Assembly (NCBI GenBank): GCA_001606155.1 | Contig: LODT01000031.1 | Location: forward strand, 372,001 to 436,000 | Reading direction: 5' to 3' | Length of the DNA: 64,000 nt | From: Tieghemostelium lacteum | Lineage: Eukaryota; Evosea; Eumycetozoa; Dictyosteliales; Raperosteliaceae | Part shown: one piece after another, positions 44,901 through 55,507 of the stretch | How positions within the stretch are numbered: position 1 is the first letter of the stretch | Layout of the letters: each line of letters opens with the position of its first letter | The notes under the pieces: model-generated | What the model was told of the DNA's origin: nothing | The model's database searches: none | The model's input: only the letters and a program-made list of their open reading frames with translations | Program-made: the position numbers and the translations under genes

Positions 44901-45632
44901 GAAAATCTTCCACTCACCTTCACCAGCTCTGTCAGCAGGTGAGAAATAGATATCCAATATCTTTCTTTTCAATGTAAATTCCTTAACTATGAATTTTTCT
45001 ATAAAATCTTTAAGAGCACCCATGAACTCAGTTCCAGGTGTGAGGTTATTCGACACAAATTTCTCTTCACCATGTCGCAGAATAAAGGTATTAGGTTCTT
45101 TATCTTCTAAAATATTGACAATTGGTTGTCTATCTACATTCATTTTATCCTCTCCATTACAATTATTATCTGTAGTTGGTGATGAATTAATCTCATCACT
45201 AGACTCTGATTCAAAGTCTTCTAACTCTTCTTCTCTTAAGAGTCTATCACTATCTATATCATCTTCAAATCTATCATTATCATCATCTTCTTCATCATCT
45301 ACGTTCATTTGATTTATTGAATTTGCAAAATTTGATTTATCAGAACGTTTCCATCTTCTCTTTCTCTGCTCTAACATTTTAGATCTTGGACCTGGTCCAT
45401 CTAAACTTAAAAATAAAGTCTTCTTTGGTGCAAGTACAGTTGAGAATAACCTCAATCTTGGTATAAGTTTGAAAAAGAATTGGTTGTAGTTGAGCTTAAC
45501 TTTACCAGAATTCATGTAACATAGATTGTTTAAATCTACATATGCATGATCTGTTTGTTCAAAATTGGTTGTTGTACATTTAAATTTAGGGAATTGACCT
45601 GCTAAAAATGAATTTAAACTATCGATACCCAT
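41957..45632 (-). CDS. XRN-family 5'-3' exoribonuclease, divergent
   Basis: Predicted 1152 residues; minus strand exons 45632–44845, 44774–43715, 43632–42056 and 41990–41957. XRN motifs in order: MGIDSLNSFLAGQFPKF, AYVDLNNLCYMN (D and N for metal), FLSLDGPGPRSKMLEQRKRRWK (the usual DGVAPRAKM-QQRRRR motif), NNLTPGTEFMGALKDF, PADRAGEGEWKIFQ (PGEGEHK), IYSNDTDLI (GxDADLI) and FMAGMCGSDYLPKF (GNDFLP). Catalytic acids are present, so it should be active. An acidic insert lies about 110–160 and Ser/Asn/Thr repeats (SNINSNINSN-type) about 770–830; the C-terminus is basic. XRN1 degrades decapped mRNA; XRN2/Rat1 acts in the nucleus. This one is shorter than XRN1 and too diverged to assign to either. 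The final 34-bp exon is inferred; otherwise the frame stops at 42052. Confidence 0.88.
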
Positions 45633-45904
45633 TCGTTTGAGATTAAAAAATATTAAAAAATAAAAAATCTACGTTTTTACCAAAAACTCATATATAAATA
45701 CCAATTCTCTATGGGATAAAATCCTAATCCTAAACAGTGTTAATCATGGAATTTATAACTATGGTAAACATGGTTTTCATTTTAATTTGTAATATTCTTT
45801 TTTTCTAATTTCTAAAAATTTAAATATGTATTTATTTTACAATGAATTTAAATAAAAAAAATGACAATGAATGTTGGTATTATTTAAATTGAATGTAATA
45901 TTAC

Positions 45905-48580
45905 TTAATAATAGTCACCACTTTGTAAGAGTTTATTGACATCTTGGTTATTGTAAACTTTCTTTTTGAATTTTTGTGATTTCGAATCTAATAGAGTATC
46001 TTGTAGATTCTCTGGAAGATAATCATCATCATTGCTTTCTCTTAAAGGCTTACTGGTATGATAGAATGTAGATGATCTATTGAGATGTTTTTTATAAAAA
46101 TCAATTTTTTGTTGTGATGGATTTATAGCGTTCTCAGCCTCCTTAATGAATTTCTGTACCATATCTCTTGGAACCTGTCCTTGTGAGATTAAAAAATCAA
46201 TTATCCTATTATGGTTATTAGTCGATGCCCATTCTACTAAATATTCTCTTAGCTCTTGGAATTTCTCATGAGCATTATAGTAGAGAATCTTTACTGTTTC
46301 CATATCAATACAGGAATATTCCTGTAAAATTTTAGGATTATACTGTTCAATTAGATTATTCTTGAATAGGAAAGCTAAACATACAGATGCTCTTACGTGT
46401 AGTTTGAGAAAACCAAAAAAACTCTTTGGTATATAAATTGAAAATCTTGCATAATTTTCATATATAAAATTGAGAGTTTGTAAATCATTGTGTATAATAA
46501 ATTCTACTATAAACTCACTAATATTTGAGTGTACAATTTGGTTATCAATTAAATATCGAATGAATTCTCTGTGATTGGAACATAATCGAGGTTGTACAAC
46601 AACAGATTCTATACTATGCAGAGAGGTTTGTAAATGAATATTATAATCCGACAAGTCTATCTTCTTTTCACAAAGATATTGGAAGATCTCTACACTCATT
46701 TTTAAATATATAGTATCTAATAGTATAGAGTAGTTGTTAGTATCTTTTTGATATTTTGAAATCAAGTCTATATTCTTTAATAACAATTCAAGAATTCCAG
46801 TATCTCTTCTTTGTATACACCCACATAAGACTTTATAACTGATTTCAGGTTTCATTGATACAGAGTTATTTCTAATTTCTTTTAGAACCAAAGATAACAT
46901 ATTAGGCCAATTACAATCAACACAATGAAATACCATATATTCATTGTTAACCTTTATACCATATTCAATTATATATTTATATATTTCAATAAACTCCTTT
47001 TCACTGTCATTCTTTAGCTGTCTTTCAAACTCATTTATATCAAATTCTCTGAACAATGTAACATCCTTAATTTTATCAGTACTCTTTGCCAAACCACTCT
47101 CTAAAAACATTTTAATTTTTTCAAAATCACATTCCAAAACCAATCTGTCTATAAATCCATTTATAGAACTTTGATCCCATTCTGCAAAAATAATTTCACT
47201 TTCTAGAGTTGGAAATTCATCATTTACATTATTTGTTGTATCTTGGTGTTCCCCATCCTCACTATTGATATTACTATTACCACTATCAGTGGTAGTAACA
47301 TGAGGAATATCGTTTGTACCCCATATAGATGTCTCACTATGGCCCCATTCATTTGTACCCCAAACACTTGATTTCTCAGTATCCCAATAATTTAAAGTAT
47401 CATTATCATTATAGGCAAATGATACTAGTTTGTTGGTCAATAACCATGATAGAGTATCTACTGAAACATTGGTAATACTCTTCATGAATTCCTTCTTTGT
47501 AAACACTTTAGGCCTCAGAGCTTGTTCTATCAGAAACTGACAAATACTATTACCATTTGGGTTTTGACATGCCATTGCCAGAGCTGAAGTTGAAAAATAA
47601 TTTGGTTTTTGTTGGTATATCCATTTAACTGCCTCTAAATGACCACTAAACCTACAGAGGTTGACTACTGACTCGAATGTAAACTTTTGATTTAGATTGT
47701 CTCTAAGATAGAAGAAAATTCTAGAATCCTCTTCTTTAGCTGCCAAATCCATTAATGTTACTTTGTAGGGAGGTTTATTCTCGGGATCAAAAGGTATAAT
47801 TTTCACTCGATCCGCATTTGGATTGTATAAAGTACCAATTTTATTATCACCAAGGTATTTTACCATTTCAAAGTTATTATTTATAATAGCATGATAGATT
47901 AATGGGGTTTGAATAGTTGTTGGTATAGCATGCATTTCTTCATTTAGATATTGTAGGATATCTAGATAACCTTTCATTACAATGTCTATAATTGTCAATG
48001 AAAATAGTTTCATTTTGAATACTCTTTGATAGATTGGATAAAAGAATCTAACAGCTTTAATATTTCCGCTCTTTAAACTGTTTTCCAAGGCTTTTACAGA
48101 GTATAGGTAACCTTTACTAATTAGAAATTCAATAATTTCAAAATTATCTTTTAGATTACAACATTTGTCTACTAGATAGTTTTTAGAAGGTAAAGTGTGG
48201 TGAACTTTTATCAGATTGTTATATCTACATCTAGTTCTTATTCGATCATGTATAAAGTATCTCTGAACTAGTTTTATAAATTGTGGTATTCTATCATAAA
48301 GTCTTCTAAAGAGACGATAATCACTGTTGCTAACCATGAATTGCCAAATATTTTCATAGCTTACACTAAATAACGGATCCAATTCCAATCTATCAACCAA
48401 TAAGTGCCACCAACCATTGTCCACTATGGTACGAGCACGTAGGTTAAGGCTACCCCATGTGTGAACCTGATAAGGAAAACTATAAGACCAAAATATCCTA
48501 TTATCTACATTCTTAATGTATTTAAATATTAAACTCTTTAAAAACTTGTTCCTATACACTTTAAAAAATAGATTATCCAT
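45905..48580 (-). CDS. large ankyrin-type repeat protein of dictyostelid family
   Basis: Single-exon protein of 891 residues from ATG at 48580 (MDNLFFKVYRNKFLKSLIFKYI), the family's usual start. Irregular ankyrin-like helical repeats recur through the first 370 residues (for example MDLAAKEEDSRIFFYLRDN, AVKWIYQQKPNYF, GYLDILQYLNEEM). A linker of about 60 residues (about 405–460) has unusual Trp, Gly, Asn, Thr-rich repeats (SSVWGTNEWGHSETSIWGTN). More helical repeats follow, to a basic C-terminus. No enzymatic motif or membrane span is seen. Such proteins occur in large numbers in dictyostelids; function unknown. It is the parent of the pseudogene at 49775–50120. Confidence 0.75.
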   Translation of the reverse strand: MDNLFFKVYRNKFLKSLIFKYIKNVDNRIFWSYSFPYQVHTWGSLNLRARTIVDNGWWHLLVDRLELDPLFSVSYENIWQFMVSNSDYRLFRRLYDRIPQFIKLVQRYFIHDRIRTRCRYNNLIKVHHTLPSKNYLVDKCCNLKDNFEIIEFLISKGYLYSVKALENSLKSGNIKAVRFFYPIYQRVFKMKLFSLTIIDIVMKGYLDILQYLNEEMHAIPTTIQTPLIYHAIINNNFEMVKYLGDNKIGTLYNPNADRVKIIPFDPENKPPYKVTLMDLAAKEEDSRIFFYLRDNLNQKFTFESVVNLCRFSGHLEAVKWIYQQKPNYFSTSALAMACQNPNGNSICQFLIEQALRPKVFTKKEFMKSITNVSVDTLSWLLTNKLVSFAYNDNDTLNYWDTEKSSVWGTNEWGHSETSIWGTNDIPHVTTTDSGNSNINSEDGEHQDTTNNVNDEFPTLESEIIFAEWDQSSINGFIDRLVLECDFEKIKMFLESGLAKSTDKIKDVTLFREFDINEFERQLKNDSEKEFIEIYKYIIEYGIKVNNEYMVFHCVDCNWPNMLSLVLKEIRNNSVSMKPEISYKVLCGCIQRRDTGILELLLKNIDLISKYQKDTNNYSILLDTIYLKMSVEIFQYLCEKKIDLSDYNIHLQTSLHSIESVVVQPRLCSNHREFIRYLIDNQIVHSNISEFIVEFIIHNDLQTLNFIYENYARFSIYIPKSFFGFLKLHVRASVCLAFLFKNNLIEQYNPKILQEYSCIDMETVKILYYNAHEKFQELREYLVEWASTNNHNRIIDFLISQGQVPRDMVQKFIKEAENAINPSQQKIDFYKKHLNRSSTFYHTSKPLRESNDDDYLPENLQDTLLDSKSQKFKKKVYNNQDVNKLLQSGDYY

Positions 48581-48635
48581 TAGATTGTTTAATTTCAATT
48601 ATGGCTTTTAGTTTTAACAAAATAAAAATCAAACT

Positions 48636-49140
48636 TTATTTAAAATCAAATAAACTTATCAGAATAAAAATTTTTTTTAAATTGAAACTTGGACATTTTG
48701 GTATTGATTCTATAAAATCATTTGAGTAATTTCCCAATACAATTTGAGCCATGAGATTTGCAGATCTATCACCCATGAATGAAAAAGTATATTTAGAATT
48801 CTTTTTGTAAAATTCTTTCCAAGAGTCTACATTGAAGTCATTAAATTCACCATCAAAGAGAATTACAAATTCCTCAGCATTTGGATAGGCTTTAATTCCT
48901 TCAATTTACAATGTCCATTTCATGAATATATTTTCCATGTTTATCTAGACAATAGGTAACATCTGAATTCCGTGAAATAATGGCTACCATTTTGTCTTCG
49001 AGGTTCTGTATTGCTTTTCTTATAAAAACTTTAAGAATACCAATTCTAATATCATTATACATTCTAGCACTATTATCAGATAAAAATACTACAATTTTAC
49101 TATTAGATGACAATTTGTAAATTTTGGAAGCTTCTTCAAT
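48636..49140 (-). pseudogene. broken vWA-like gene fragment
   Basis: Two open segments on the minus strand in different frames. The first (about 49140–48901) reads EASKIYKLSSNSKIVVFLSDNSARMYNDI and onward through AIQNLEDKMVAIISRN, like the first strand and metal site (DxSxS-like, with Ala for the second Ser) of a von Willebrand A domain. The second (about 48898–48636) reads GIKAYPNAEEFVILFDGEFND and continues, in a vWA-like order. They are separated by a short direct repeat (ATTG–TAA–ATTG; removing 7 bases would restore one frame), and no start codon is found upstream. Small, apparently decayed host gene. A rare intron or a sequencing error is the alternative. Confidence 0.6.
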
Positions 49141-49418
49141 GTATATTTATATTTAATAAAAAAAACCTAAATATTTACTTAATATTAATATTTATATAGC
49201 CTCTCTCTTTACAATCTATAATTTTATGTTCTAAACTAACTATGGATTAACCATCATCATTTTTAGGAAAATAGTTTTAATTACAATTTAATAAAATTAA
49301 AATATTGTAAAAGTAACATTTTTAAATATATATGGAAATATAATTTTCACTTTTTAATTGTGGTATAAATTTAAATTCTAGTATTTCAAAATTAGTAATT
49401 TTACAAAATTTTTCAAAA
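49141..49418. other. intergenic region, no feature seen
   Basis: AT-rich spacer between the vWA-like remnant and the small 84-residue protein. No motif or RNA gene recognised. Confidence 0.3.
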
Positions 49419-49673
49419 ATGAATGCTCAAATTCAAACACATTTTAATAACTTGGGTATTGCCTATAGAAATAAGATAATATCGAGAGAGGAGTGTTTAA
49501 TAAATTTTACTTATCTTTTTGGACAAAGTAGTGCAGAAACTTATTTAGCTAAAATAGATTTAATACCACAAGAAAGAATCCCCCCTCCAAATATATTAAA
49601 TCCATATCAATTATTTAATGATACTGAAGCAATTAAGGATTTAGCAATTTCATTACATGAAAAAAATCTTTAA
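49419..49673 (+). CDS. small protein of 84 residues, unknown
   Basis: Open frame MNAQIQTHFNNLGIAY to LHEKNL, with good codon use and no low complexity. Predicted soluble, Leu/Asn-rich, with a Pro-rich short stretch (RIPPPNILNPY). The TATA-like and poly(A/T) sequence upstream and a normal start (AAAAATGAA) support expression. No family recognised. It might be an exon of a larger gene but no splice partner is obvious. Confidence 0.5.
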   Translation: MNAQIQTHFNNLGIAYRNKIISREECLINFTYLFGQSSAETYLAKIDLIPQERIPPPNILNPYQLFNDTEAIKDLAISLHEKNL

Positions 49674-49774
49674 TTAATATATCTTTATTCAAATATTTTC
49701 TCCACAAGACAATAAAGATTATATCAATAGGTTATTTTAAATACATTTAAAATTAATTACTACTTTCATATTCA

Positions 49775-50120
49775 GAGAGATGTATATGAATATTTTAATC
49801 CGACAAGTATCCTATCTTCTTTTCACTAAGATTTTGGAAGATCTCTACACAAAATTTTACCTATATGAATCTCTATTTCTAGAGTAGTTGTTAGAATCTT
49901 TTTGATACTTTTAAAGTAAGTCTAAATTCTTTAATAACAGTATCTATACTTTGTATACACCCACAAAACACATTTTAGCTGATTTCAGGTTTCATTGATA
50001 TAGAACTATTTCTAAATTTTTTTAGAATCAGAGATAACAGATTAGGCCATTTACAATTAAAACAATGAAATACCACCATTGTGTTCATTGCTAACCTTTA
50101 TATCATATTCAATTATATAT
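49775..50120 (-). pseudogene. decayed partial copy of the ankyrin-type gene
   Basis: This stretch is closely similar, base by base with many substitutions and small gaps, to 46619–46980 of the ankyrin-type gene (for example AATCCGACAAGT, TTTGTATACACCCACA, GATTTCAGGTTTCATTGATA and TTAGGCCA–TTACAAT). It covers about 350 bp, in the same orientation as its parent, and has no open frame. Inferred to be an old partial tandem duplication; how much of the flank is included is uncertain. Confidence 0.85.
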
Positions 50121-50501
50121 CACTTAATATCTATTTCTAAATATTCATTTTATATTAAAAGCTACAAAAACTTACAAGCTTATTTCGTTTTACAATTTGT
50201 TTTTCATCTTTTATCTATCTTTGGTTGATTTCTACCACACTTTTAGTAATTTTAGAAATTGGGTTCTTATTATAAAAAAGAATTAAATTAAGTGATTAAA
50301 AATAAAAAATTAAATTATCTATTCGATATATATTATTTTTAGTTTTAAAGAAAGAATATATATAGATGTATTTTTTAAAAATTTAAAATTAATTAATATA
50401 AATTTGCTATTTTCATATATATGTATCTTGTAATTTTCTTTGAATAAAATTTGTTTTGATTTCTTATTGTTTTTTTTTACTTCCAACGATTATTTCAAAA
50501 T
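50121..50501. promoter_or_regulatory. promoter region of the DNAJC21 gene
   Basis: AT-rich 380 bp with T runs near 50471–50478 immediately before the start codon. No distinct site identified. Confidence 0.4.
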
Positions 50502-52241
50502 ATGTCGACTAAAACCATTACATGCTATTATGAAACATTAGGAGTCTCTAGGACATGTACCAATGACGAACTAAAACAAAGTTATAGGAAATTGGCATTA
50601 GTATGGCATCCAGATAAAAATCAACATCAGATTGAACTTGCAGAAGAGAAATTCAAAGAGATAAACCAAGCCTATTCATTACTATCTGATCCTAATGAAA
50701 GGAAATGGTATGATGATCACAGAGAAGCTATTCTTCGTGGTGGAAAAGGTGGTGCTGAAGATGGTGACGATAAAGATGATATCAATCTCTGGGCATATTT
50801 TAATAGTAACTGTTATGACGGTTATGTAGACTCTAACGAACAGAGTTTCTATCAAGTCTATGAAGAGGTTTTTGAGAATATCGATAGAGAAGAGGAATCA
50901 AATACAGAGGCTAATGATAGACACTTTTATGCACCTAGATTTGGAAATTCAAAGACAGAGCCTTCAGATGTCTTGAAATTCTATAGTCACTGGAAGAACT
51001 TTGTAACAAAGAAGAAGTTTGCATCGGCTGATGTGTATCAGTTGTCTCAGGCTCCTAATAGACAGATAAAAAGACTGATGGAGAAAGAAAATCAAAAAGA
51101 AAGAAGTAGAGCAAGACAAGCATTTAATGATAAAGTTAGACATTTAGCTCAGTTTGTTTATACTAGAGATAGAAGAATAACAGAGTATCAACAGAAATTA
51201 GTTGAAGAACAAGCTGAGAAACAAAGGTTACGAGAAGAACGTGAAAGAGAGGAAGATGAACTACGAAAGGAATTAATTAAAAAGTTTAAACAAGATAAAC
51301 AAGCTGAATACGAAAGAGATAAAGCTGCTGGACTTTACGATAACTTCTATGAGGAAGACCAAGACAATGACAGTTCTGAACCATTTAATTGCTACATCTG
51401 TGAGAAAACCTTTAAATCCTCCAGGCAATTACAAAATCATGAGAATTCCAATAAGCATAAACAACAATTGGCAAAAGCCAAATCATCAGTTGTCACTAGT
51501 GCTGACGATAATCTCACTGTTGAGGAAATTAGTGAGAATACAACAGTTCAACAATCAACAAAATCAAAGAAAAAGAAAAAGAAATCTTCACAAAAACAAC
51601 AACAACAGCAGCAGGTTCAAAAAGAGGAATCTGATGATGATGATGATTTTGTTTATGGTATGGTAAACAAATCAAAGAAGAATAAGAACAAATCTAAATT
51701 TAAAAATATTAAAGTTGAAGAAGATGATGATGAAGAGGAAGAAGAAAATGTGAATATTAAACAAGATAAAAATAATAATAGTAAAATAGAAGAAGGTGAT
51801 GATGATGATGAAGATGAAGATATTGAAGATGAAGAATTGATAAATTCAATGTTGAAAAACTTTAAAATTGAAAAGAGTTCACATAAGAATCAGAATCTTA
51901 ATGACAATGAAAATGATGTACCACTAAAGAAATCAACTAGTAAAAATCAAAATTTAAATAATAACAATAATAATAGTTTAGACAGTGATAGTGATAATGA
52001 AAAGGAAAAGGTAAACAATACTCCAAAAAAAATTGGAAAAGCAAAAGAAAAAAGGTTACAAAGAGCAGAGAAAAAACAAAAACAAGAACAAGAACAGAAA
52101 CAAAAAGATGGAGGTATAATGATATGCAATGTTTGTAAAGAGGAGTTTACAACTAGAAACAAATTATTTCAACACATTAATCAAACTAAACATGCACAGG
52201 CAATTGTAGAGACTCCAAAATCCACTGGTAAAAAGAAATAA
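50502..52241 (+). CDS. dnajc21: DnaJ homologue DNAJC21 / JJJ1
   Basis: Single-exon 579-residue co-chaperone. The J-domain is N-terminal ([20 protein letters not shown], then HPDKN); the HPD triad that stimulates Hsp70 is intact. A helical, Glu/Arg-rich region follows ([32 protein letters not shown]). A C2H2 finger is at about 294–325 ([20 protein letters not shown]), and a second at about 545–575 ([20 protein letters not shown]). An acidic/Lys-rich section lies between. This is the layout of yeast Jjj1 and human DNAJC21, which release Arx1 from cytosolic pre-60S subunits. The role in late 60S maturation is inferred by architecture. Confidence 0.92.
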   Translation: MSTKTITCYYETLGVSRTCTNDELKQSYRKLALVWHPDKNQHQIELAEEKFKEINQAYSLLSDPNERKWYDDHREAILRGGKGGAEDGDDKDDINLWAYFNSNCYDGYVDSNEQSFYQVYEEVFENIDREEESNTEANDRHFYAPRFGNSKTEPSDVLKFYSHWKNFVTKKKFASADVYQLSQAPNRQIKRLMEKENQKERSRARQAFNDKVRHLAQFVYTRDRRITEYQQKLVEEQAEKQRLREEREREEDELRKELIKKFKQDKQAEYERDKAAGLYDNFYEEDQDNDSSEPFNCYICEKTFKSSRQLQNHENSNKHKQQLAKAKSSVVTSADDNLTVEEISENTTVQQSTKSKKKKKKSSQKQQQQQQVQKEESDDDDDFVYGMVNKSKKNKNKSKFKNIKVEEDDDEEEEENVNIKQDKNNNSKIEEGDDDDEDEDIEDEELINSMLKNFKIEKSSHKNQNLNDNENDVPLKKSTSKNQNLNNNNNNSLDSDSDNEKEKVNNTPKKIGKAKEKRLQRAEKKQKQEQEQKQKDGGIMICNVCKEEFTTRNKLFQHINQTKHAQAIVETPKSTGKKK

Positions 52242-53968
52242 AATTATATTATATTTATTAAAATCCAACCCATTCCCAAGATGGAATAAATAGATTTAAT
52301 CACATAATTTTTTAACCTCAAGATTGAGGAATGTGTCTGCCGCGCTGGTCGTTGGACCCTAATTATATCAACACAAAATTTAAAAAAACTGTTTTTTTTT
52401 TAATTTTTTAACAAACATCGAAACGAATTAGAAAAATCTTTTTTTTTTTTTTTCTTTAGATTAGAAACAGACTCTAAAGTGTAAGAAAAAAAAATTATTT
52501 GTTTTTTGATTCAATTGTATTTGTGTGTGATCCTAAAAAATAATTTTCTAATTAATTAAAGACACATGTTGAACCTCCAATTATATTTTTTTAAAAATTT
52601 CAGTTACATATAACTGTGTGGACCACTAAAAAATACATTTAAAATTATTTTTTTATGTTTTTTTTTTACTTCTTATTGATTAGTTTGTGATTATTATTGT
52701 GAAATTATATTTTTTATAGATTAGAAGCCTCCAGTGTACTAATATTTATATTTATGAACAATTAAAGATTCCCTATCTGCCTCAATTTTCTTTTTGAAGA
52801 AATTAAAGTGATTCACTGTTGCATTTTAGATCTCTAAATCTCAAGCTTTAAAGTAGGTTTAATTTAAATCATCATTGCAGCAAAATAAGAAAACTACTAG
52901 TTTTTATTACAAAACACACACAATTGAATTGATGACTACATTTGTGGAGAAAACATATGATTTATTTTAGATATCTAAAAAAAAAAAATTTTAAAAATAT
53001 CCTTTGACCATATTATTAGTATTACTCGAATAGAAAAAAAAAGAATCATTATAATGATATGATTTGTTAAAACACTTTTTCATTCATCTATCTATTATCG
53101 ATCTGCATTACTATAATCATAACATTTCACTCTTTTCACATTTATTTTTTTTTGAAAAGGTAAAATCAACTATCTATTCAATTGTTTGACACTCCATCAC
53201 CCTTTTTAAAAAAATATTATTAAACATCCTTATATTTTTATACAAAATTGGATATATGTATAATCACCTTTACCACACTATTTTTTTCAAAACACAACAA
53301 ATATATATTTTTTTTTTAAAAAATGATAGTGTAAATATTGTTGCTTTATGATATTGGTATTGTTGTTATTATCTGTACTTTATTTAATATTATTATTTTT
53401 ATTTTTTTTTTAAACTTTTAATTAGTTAATTATTTATTCATTTGAATTGTCACTTTTTTTTAATTAATCATTTTACTTTAAAAACAAACATTTCTATTCT
53501 ATTTTTTTTATTATTGGGTAGAAAATTAAAGTCAATGTGATTCAATTCAAAATCCATTACCAAAACTCAAAGACTTGACAATTTAAAATCTATTATTTTT
53601 CCCAAACAACAGCAATATCAGTTTTTTTTTTAAAAATTTCTTTTAGATTTTTTTATTTAGAAAAATAATTATTTTTCATTCGGACTTTTGGTTTTTTTCC
53701 CCTAAAACATATCGATTTTATATTATACATAATATTATATATAGATAGTATTATTGTTCATTCGAATAAATCATTCAAATTATCAGAAACAATAATAATA
53801 ATAAGATTAAAAAGTTTATTTTGCTTGCAAAAACCAATAATTCACACAATATAACATTTCTGATATTAACAACTCATTCATATAAAAATTACACAAAACA
53901 GCCACTATCTCACACATCCACACACCTCACACATACAGATATAATCGCACTCTTATATATATATAAAA
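52242..53968. other. 1.7-kb intergenic region, poly-Ser gene promoter
   Basis: Mostly very AT-rich with many A and T runs. One short G/C-rich spot at about 52330–52362 (TCTGCCGCGCTGGTCGTTGG) preceded by a hairpin CCTCA–AGAT–TGAGG, unlike its surroundings; see findings. No tRNA or spliceosomal RNA pattern was recognised. The region upstream of the start is rich in CACACA (53910–53935), which fits a developmental promoter. Confidence 0.4.
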
Positions 53969-55507
53969 ATGGATTCCAAATGGTTTTTTGTTGTACTATT
54001 AGCATTCTTGTTGGTTTTACCAAACTTGGTTAGCCCATACAGAAAATCTGTCAGCATCACAAATGAAGAACCAAAATTAGATATCTATCAGTTGGCTAGA
54101 CAAGTTGAAGTCTCTGATAAACTAAATATAGCCTCATTTTTGACTGAATCTTATACCTCTGTTTTGTCCCATTCTTCCTCTTCCTCATCATCATCGAGCT
54201 CAAGTAGTTCTTCTTCCTCTAGTTCTTCTTCATCAAGCAGTAGTTCTAGTTCAAGTAGTTCTTCATCATCTAGTTCTTCTTCTTCTTCTTCATCAAGCAG
54301 TAGTTCTAGTGGAGCAAATAATGCTTTGTTAGGTTTTATGTCATCAAGCAGCAGCAGCAGCTCAAGTTCTTCAAGCTCTTCATCATCTAGCAGCTCAAGT
54401 TCTTCATCATCTAGCAGCTCATCTAGTTCATCATCAAGCAGCTCATCTAGTTCATCATCAAGCTCAAGCAGCTCAAGCTCGTCAAGCTCAAGTTCTAGTT
54501 CATCATCAAGCTCAAGCTCATCTAGTTCATCATCAAGCTCATCCAGCTCAAGCTCTAGTTCATCATCAAGCTCATCCAGCTCAAGCTCAAGCTCATCCAG
54601 CTCAAGTTCTAGTTCATCAAGCTCAAGTAGCTCAAGCTCAAGCTCAAGCTCATCAAGCTCATCAAGCTCAAGTAGCTCAAGCTCATCAAGTTCAAGTAGC
54701 TCAAGCTCATCAAGCTCAAGTTCTAGTTCATCATCAAGCTCAAGCAGCTCATCTAGTTCATCAAGCTCAAGTTCTAGTTCATCAAGCTCATCTTCATCAA
54801 GTTCATCTAGTTCTTCAAGCTCAAGCAGCTCATCTAGTTCATCATCAAGCTCAAGTAGCTCAAGTTCAAGCAGCTCAAGTTCAAGCAGCTCAAGTTCAAG
54901 CAGCTCAAGTTCAAGCAGCTCAAGTTCAAGCAGCTCAAGCTCATCCAGCTCAAGCTCATCAAGCTCAAGCAGCTCATCTAGTTCATCAAGCTCATCTAGT
55001 TCATCAAGCTCATCATCTTCATCAAGCTCATCTAGTTCATCAAGCTCATCTAGTTCATCAAGCTCAAGCTCATCAAGCTCATCTAGTTCATCAAGCTCAA
55101 GCTCATCAAGCTCAAGCTCATCAAGCTCAAGCTCATCAAGCTCAAGCTCATCAAGCTCAAGCTCATCAAGCTCAAGCTCATCATCTTCATCAAGCTCATC
55201 TAGTTCATCAAGCTCAAGTTCATCTAGTTCATCCAGCTCAAGCTCATCAAGCTCAAGCTCATCAAGCTCAAGCTCATCAAGCTCAAGCTCAAGCTCATCC
55301 TCATCCTCATCCTCATCCTCATCCTCATCCTCATCCTCATCCTCATCCTCATCTTCATCCTCATCCTCATCTTCATCCTCATCATCAAGCTCAAGCTCAT
55401 CAAGCTCAAGCTCATCAAGCTCAAGCAGCTCAAGTTCATCAAGCTCAAGCTCAAGTTCATCTTCTTCTTCCTCTTCTTCTTCCAGTAGTTCATCTAGTGG
55501 AATATAA
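53969..55507 (+). CDS. secreted protein with very long poly-serine tracts
   Basis: 512 residues. A signal peptide (WFFVVLLAFLLVLPNLVS) is followed by a short acidic-basic domain (KSVSITNEEPKLDIYQLARQ to ESYTSVLSH). Then 46 serines (69–114), the interruption GANNALLGFM (115–124), and 386 serines in a row (125–510) before the end GI. No membrane anchor is visible. Codons of both the TCN and AGY sets are mixed throughout, sometimes as TCA-AGC hexamers, so Ser identity seems kept at the protein level. Likely a heavily O-glycosylated or phosphorylated surface/matrix protein; function unknown. Two smaller open frames on the opposite strand are by-products of the repeat. Confidence 0.88.
   Translation: MDSKWFFVVLLAFLLVLPNLVSPYRKSVSITNEEPKLDIYQLARQVEVSDKLNIASFLTESYTSVLSHSSSSSSSSSSSSSSSSSSSSSSSSSSSSSSSSSSSSSSSSSSSSSSGANNALLGFMSSSSSSSSSSSSSSSSSSSSSSSSSSSSSSSSSSSSSSSSSSSSSSSSSSSSSSSSSSSSSSSSSSSSSSSSSSSSSSSSSSSSSSSSSSSSSSSSSSSSSSSSSSSSSSSSSSSSSSSSSSSSSSSSSSSSSSSSSSSSSSSSSSSSSSSSSSSSSSSSSSSSSSSSSSSSSSSSSSSSSSSSSSSSSSSSSSSSSSSSSSSSSSSSSSSSSSSSSSSSSSSSSSSSSSSSSSSSSSSSSSSSSSSSSSSSSSSSSSSSSSSSSSSSSSSSSSSSSSSSSSSSSSSSSSSSSSSSSSSSSSSSSSSSSSSSSSSSSSSSSSSSSSSSSSSSSSSSSSSSSSSSSSSSSSSSSSSSSSSSSSSSSSSSSSSSSSSSSSSSSSSSSSGI
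54170..55490 (+). repeat. long degenerate serine-codon repeat
   Basis: Tandem DNA of Ser codons, built of TCAAGC, TCATCT, TCTAGT and TCAAGCTCA-like units and a run of (CCTCAT) near 55297–55345. Probably length-polymorphic, and a likely site of assembly error. Confidence 0.8.

Noticed and set aside
55224-55493. Minus-strand Met/Ser/Arg-rich frame opposite poly-Ser DNA
   Set aside because: Consequence of the repeat in the other strand, not a gene.
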